From contig RFHO01000043.1 in NCBI GenBank assembly GCA_003696385.1, positions 1-35,935 of the forward strand: a stretch of 35,935 bases of DNA, given 5' to 3'. Each line of letters opens with the position of its first letter. Position 1 is the first letter of the stretch. The notes beneath the pieces are model-generated. The model saw only the letters and a list, made by a program, of their open reading frames with translations. It was not told where the DNA came from and ran no database searches. Source of the DNA: Planctomycetota bacterium (GTDB lineage Bacteria > Planctomycetota > Planctomycetia > Planctomycetales > Planctomycetaceae). Shown here in pieces: positions 31,711 through 35,935 of this stretch. The translations under genes were made by a program, and so were the position numbers.

Positions 31711-33066
31711 TCAGCCTTCCTTTTCGTACCGTTCCAGTACCTGCCTCAGGAGCGGGCCATACTCCATCTTGCCGGGACACGCAAAGGTGCACAAAGCCAG
31801 GTCTTCTTCGTCCAGTTCCAGAGCTCCCAGGGCCACGGCCTGTTCGACGTCGCCGACCAGGAGTGCCCGCAGCAGGAACGTCGGCAGGATGTCCAACGGC
31901 ATCACTTTTTCGTACATCCCGATCGGCACCATCGCCCGCTTGCTGCCGTTCTGCGAAGTCGTGAAGTCGAAACGCCTTCCGCGAGCGAACCACGCCGAGG
32001 CGAAAACCGGTTTGATCGAAAACATGTCCATGCCGGGACGCAACCAGCCCAGAAACCGACGCGGGGCTCCCTCGCGCAACACCGAAATCTGATTGTGAAA
32101 CCGTCCCAGAAACGCCAACGGCCCGGTGGCCGTCCGTCCGGACAGCACCGAGCCGCTGATCACGCGGTGGTGCCCGGGTTTGAGCTCCCCGGCGGTCAGG
32201 GTCTCCGTGCATGCTCCCAGGCGCGTCCGCAACAACCGCGGTCGTTCGACCGACGGTCCCGCCAGACTGATCACACGTTCCACCGGCACCACGCCGGTCT
32301 CGAAGAAACGTCCGACGTCGCAGACGTCCTGGTAACCGATGTACCACACCGTCTTGTGCTCGGACACCGGATCCAGAAAGTGAATGTGCGTCCCCGGCAA
32401 ACCCGCCGGATGTGGGCCCGTGAACCGGCTGTGCGTCACGAACCGCAGGTCGGTCCCGGGAATCGCGCTGTCCGCGTCCGTGCAGAGAAAGACGCGTCCT
32501 TCGGTCAGATGCTGCAGCACATGAAGCCCGCGGACAAAGTCCCGTTCTCGCTCCTGAAGGGTCAATCGTGGCGGCGGAGCCAGAGGGTTGGTATCCATCG
32601 CCGTGACGAACAGTGAATGCGGCGTGCTGCCCGGCACAGGCGTCTTGCTGTACGGTCGTGTCCGCAGAGCCGTCCACAGGCCCGACGCCACCAGCGCACC
32701 GGTCACCTCTTCCCGAGTCAGCGCGTCCAGGTCGGTCTTGCGGGGCAACTCGAAGGCCACCGGATCCTCATCAAGCTGCGGATCGACTTCGATCACCAGC
32801 GACAGAAATCTCCGCTTGGCACCGCGGTTGATCTCCCGCACGGTCCCGCCGGCGGGCGCTGTGAACACCACCTCCGGATTCTTCCGGTCTGCGAACAGGC
32901 GTTGACCGCGGCGCACGCGGTCGCCGACCTGGACCTCCAGTGCCGGCTTCATCCCGTTGTAGTCCGGTCCGAGCACGGCGACACGGCTCACGGACCGCGC
33001 CGGCTCGATCGACTCCGACGGTTCGCCGGTGATCGGCAGATCCAAACCCCTGGTAATGCGAATCAT
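31711..33066 (-). CDS. nqrA: Na+-translocating NADH:quinone reductase subunit A
   Basis: [62 protein letters not shown]. Confidence 0.96.
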   Translation of the reverse strand: MIRITRGLDLPITGEPSESIEPARSVSRVAVLGPDYNGMKPALEVQVGDRVRRGQRLFADRKNPEVVFTAPAGGTVREINRGAKRRFLSLVIEVDPQLDEDPVAFELPRKTDLDALTREEVTGALVASGLWTALRTRPYSKTPVPGSTPHSLFVTAMDTNPLAPPPRLTLQERERDFVRGLHVLQHLTEGRVFLCTDADSAIPGTDLRFVTHSRFTGPHPAGLPGTHIHFLDPVSEHKTVWYIGYQDVCDVGRFFETGVVPVERVISLAGPSVERPRLLRTRLGACTETLTAGELKPGHHRVISGSVLSGRTATGPLAFLGRFHNQISVLREGAPRRFLGWLRPGMDMFSIKPVFASAWFARGRRFDFTTSQNGSKRAMVPIGMYEKVMPLDILPTFLLRALLVGDVEQAVALGALELDEEDLALCTFACPGKMEYGPLLRQVLERYEKEG

Positions 33067-33315
33067 CGAGCGCCACCTGTGCTTCCGCCGCGTTCCCCGC
33101 CCGCCTCGCGGGCTGCGAGACCGACGGTCCACGGACATTGCAGACGCCAGAAACAATGGGGACAACGCCACGCGGTCCGTGGGTTTGGCCCCGGCATGTG
33201 GCCCCGCACGCGGTCCCCGCACGGCGGTCGCTCAGAAGACCGCCGGCGACTCACGAAAGAAATCTCACGCCTTCGGCCATCGCCGAAACAGCCGCGTCAG
33301 CGAAAAACGGCCGCA

Positions 33316-33354
33316 TTGTAGTGACCACCTTCGCCTTTTGTAGTGAAGCGAAGG
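33316..33354. promoter_or_regulatory. Phased direct repeat and hairpin upstream of nqrA
   Basis: TTGTAGTGA at 33316-33324 and 33338-33346 (22-bp period), second copy inside the hairpin CCTTCGC(33328-33334)/GCGAAGG(33348-33354). Confidence 0.45.
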
Positions 33355-33424
33355 GGCCGAACCCGGAACCCGCCGCCACTCTGTTCCGGCCCGCCGTCGT
33401 CCGGCCAGCGGGGTCCCGCCAGCG

Positions 33425-34846
33425 TCAGCTTCGCGGCCGATACACGTGTGTCGGGACGCCGAAAATCCCCTCAGCCGCCTCCATCAACGTCTCCGCCAGC
33501 GTCGGGTGGGCGTGGATCGTGTCGGAGATGTCACGGGCTTCCACGCCCATTTCGACGGCCAGTGCCGCTTCGGCGATCAACTCGCCGGCTCCCACGCCGA
33601 CAATCCCCACACCCAACACCCGTTCGGTGTCGGGATCGACCAGAACTTTGGTCATCCCTTCGGGCCGGCCGATGCTTTGTGCCCGTCCGCTGGCCGCCCA
33701 GGGAAACCGCGACACCTTCACCGCAATGCCCCGCCGCCGGGCCTCGGTCTCGGTGAGGCCGACCCACGCGACTTCGGGATCGGTGAACACCACCGCGGGA
33801 ATTGCGCGATTGTCGAACGCGGCCGGTTCACCCGCGAGCGCATCGACGGCCACATGCGCCTCCCGCGTGGCCTTGTGCGCCAACATCGGCTGGCCGGCGA
33901 CGTCACCGATGGCGAAAATGTGCCTCTGTGTGGTTCGACGCTGCTCGTCGACGACGACGAACCCCTGAGGATCCACCTGTACTCCGGCAGCGTCCAATCC
34001 CACGTCCTCGGTGTTCGGCCGACGCCCGATCGCGATCAGCACACGATCGAAAACCTGCCGTTCCACGGTCCCGTCGCTTTCCAGCTTGGCACCCACTCCC
34101 GCGGCCTGCGAAGACAGCGACAGAACCTTCGTGTCGCAACGGATCGCATGAAACAGACTCTCCAGCCGCCGTTGCAACGGCCGTACCAGATCCCGATCCG
34201 CACCGGGCAGCAGCCCGGACGTCATTTCCACCACGGTGACCCGGCTGCCCAGCGCAGCGTACACGCTTCCCATTTCCAGGCCGATGTATCCGCCGCCGAC
34301 GACCAGCAATCGTCGCGGGACGTCGGCCAGCTGCAAAGCGCCGGTCGAGTCCATCACCCGCGGGTCATCCAGCCGAAACGCCGCCGGAATCGTGGGGCGC
34401 GAGCCGGTCGCCACGATCGCATGTTCAAACTCCAGCCGCGACCGGGAACCGTCCGGATGCGTCAATTCCAGGTGACGGGGATCCACGAACCGCGCTCTCG
34501 CCTGCACGTAGCGGACGCCGCGCTTCTCGGCCAACTGTCGGATCCCGCCAGTGAGCTTCGTAACCACGCTGTCCTTCCATGCCCGGATCTTCTCCACATC
34601 CAACCGTGGCGGGCCGAAGAAGACTCCGCAATCGGCCACCTCGTTGGCTTCGTGGATCAACCGGGCCAGGTGCAACAATGCCTTGGAGGGGATGCAGCCA
34701 CGGTGCAGACACACCCCACCCGGAATCGGCTCGTCGTTGACCAGCGTCACTTCGATGCCCTTGTCGGCCGCGGCGAACGCCGCCGGATAGCCCCCGGGCC
34801 CCGCTCCGATCACCACCAATTGTGTCGAATCGTCTGAATGCGTCAT
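33425..34846 (-). CDS. lpdA: Dihydrolipoyl dehydrogenase (E3)
   Basis: VVIGAGPGGYPAAFAAADKG; redox motif GGVCLHRGCIPSKALL; GGGYIGLEMGSVYAALGSRVTVVE; HAHPTLAETLMEAAE. Confidence 0.95.
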   Translation of the reverse strand: MTHSDDSTQLVVIGAGPGGYPAAFAAADKGIEVTLVNDEPIPGGVCLHRGCIPSKALLHLARLIHEANEVADCGVFFGPPRLDVEKIRAWKDSVVTKLTGGIRQLAEKRGVRYVQARARFVDPRHLELTHPDGSRSRLEFEHAIVATGSRPTIPAAFRLDDPRVMDSTGALQLADVPRRLLVVGGGYIGLEMGSVYAALGSRVTVVEMTSGLLPGADRDLVRPLQRRLESLFHAIRCDTKVLSLSSQAAGVGAKLESDGTVERQVFDRVLIAIGRRPNTEDVGLDAAGVQVDPQGFVVVDEQRRTTQRHIFAIGDVAGQPMLAHKATREAHVAVDALAGEPAAFDNRAIPAVVFTDPEVAWVGLTETEARRRGIAVKVSRFPWAASGRAQSIGRPEGMTKVLVDPDTERVLGVGIVGVGAGELIAEAALAVEMGVEARDISDTIHAHPTLAETLMEAAEGIFGVPTHVYRPRS

Positions 34847-34963
34847 CTGTCCTTCGTTCTGGAAACGTCGTGCACGTGAGCACATGGTGCGCGACCGGCC
34901 GTCGGTCGCGATCCCCGAATCCCGACGGATGCGCAAGCCGCGCACCGAAACCGTCCGTCTTCA

Positions 34964-35935
34964 TCAGAGATCGATCAGCAGGCGAAACGGCTGCTCCAGC
35001 AGGACGGCGAGGGCACGCAGGAACCGGGCCGCGTCGGCGCCGTTGATCACCCGGTGGTCGTAAGACAACGACAGCGGCAGCCACAGGCGTTCTACCACTT
35101 CCCCGTCGCGGACCTGCAGTCGCGGTTGTGACCGAGCCACGCCGAGGATCGCCACCTCGGGGAAATTGACGATCGGAGTGAACGCGGTCCCGCCGATGCC
35201 TCCCAGATTCGTGATCGTGAAGGAAGCACCCTGCATTTCGCTCAGCTCGAGTTTGCGATCCCGCGCGCGAGCCGCCAGATCCCTCAGCTCCTTCGCCACC
35301 TCACGGACGCTCTTTTTGTCGACGTCACGGATCACCGGAACGACCAGCCCGTGCGGCGTATCCACCGCGCAACCGATGTGGTAATACCGCTTGTAGACGA
35401 TCTCCCCCGCCGCTGCGTCGAAACTGGCGTTGAACTTCGGATAGGCGCGCAGCACCGGCACGACGGCTTTGATCAGCACGGCCGTCATGGTGACTTTCGC
35501 ACCGTCCCGAGCTTCGTCGAACTGTCGGCGCGCGCGTTCCAGGTCGGTGATGTCGGCCTCGTCGTGCTGCGTCACGTGCGGAATCACATGCCATGCCGTG
35601 CTCAGGTTCGCCGCGGCGGATCGTCCCAGCTTGCTGAGCCGTTCACGTTCCACCGGTCCCCACTGCGAGAAGTCGGGCAATGGCGTCTGGCTCGTGGCCG
35701 CGGTCGCCCCTCCGCCCTGCGTCAATCGCCGCACGTACGCCTTGACGTCCTCTTTGGTGATCCGCCCGCCGGGGCCCGTCCCCTGCACCTGGTACAGGTC
35801 CACTCCCAGTTCGCGGGCGAGTCGGCGCGTCGCCGGACCCGCCGGTGGCGGTGGGCGGAATCCCGACGCTCCTTCGTCCGACACCGGGCTGGGGACGATC
35901 GTGGCCGGCGATGCGGGGACGACCGGTGCCGCGGA
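34964..35935 (-). CDS. aceF: Pyruvate dehydrogenase E2 (dihydrolipoamide acetyltransferase), 5' end outside the window
   Basis: E3-binding domain ATRRLARELGVDLYQVQGTGPGGRITKEDV; catalytic SYDHRVINGADAARF; frame stays open through an Ala/Pro-rich linker to the window edge. Confidence 0.93.
   Translation of the reverse strand, partial: SAAPVVPASPATIVPSPVSDEGASGFRPPPPAGPATRRLARELGVDLYQVQGTGPGGRITKEDVKAYVRRLTQGGGATAATSQTPLPDFSQWGPVERERLSKLGRSAAANLSTAWHVIPHVTQHDEADITDLERARRQFDEARDGAKVTMTAVLIKAVVPVLRAYPKFNASFDAAAGEIVYKRYYHIGCAVDTPHGLVVPVIRDVDKKSVREVAKELRDLAARARDRKLELSEMQGASFTITNLGGIGGTAFTPIVNFPEVAILGVARSQPRLQVRDGEVVERLWLPLSLSYDHRVINGADAARFLRALAVLLEQPFRLLIDL

Noticed and set aside
34964-35100. E2 active-site motif DHRVINGA instead of the common DHRVIDGA
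   Set aside because: Asn at this position is, from memory, also present in known active E2 enzymes (e.g. Azotobacter), so not evidence of inactivation.

Overview
GC-rich chromosomal window whose gene content looks planctomycete (DUF1501, DUF1549/DUF1553 and PSCyt-type genes). I see no CRISPR array, tRNA, rRNA or transposase. Gene order: pyrB, then a dihydroorotase homologue that has lost several metal ligands; a Gfo/Idh/MocA oxidoreductase; queA; a CRTAC1/ASPIC-UnbV FG-GAP lipoprotein; a large hybrid histidine kinase (pseudo-receiver, 2 PAS, HisKA, HATPase, 2 REC, Hpt); a PhnP-like MBL hydrolase followed 17 bp later by a small 4-TM protein; a five-gene minus-strand cluster (DUF1549/1553 with EF-hands, DUF1501, DUF1501, DUF1549/1553 with a Big-like region, PSCyt1-WD40-PPC); an MMPL/RND transporter; a complete nqrABCDEF operon; and lpd plus the 3' part of aceF (truncated by the window edge). 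The most notable observations are: (1) the 182-aa 4-TM protein has H-X14-H in both TM2 and TM4, the layout of the diheme four-helix core of cytochrome b, so it is a candidate minimal membrane diheme cytochrome; (2) a probable non-catalytic DHOase next to pyrB; (3) a 22-bp-phased direct repeat plus hairpin upstream of nqrA; (4) a terminator-like hairpin and a 17-bp palindrome in a divergent intergenic region. All functional calls come from reading the sequence and from recalled family motifs; no database search was run.
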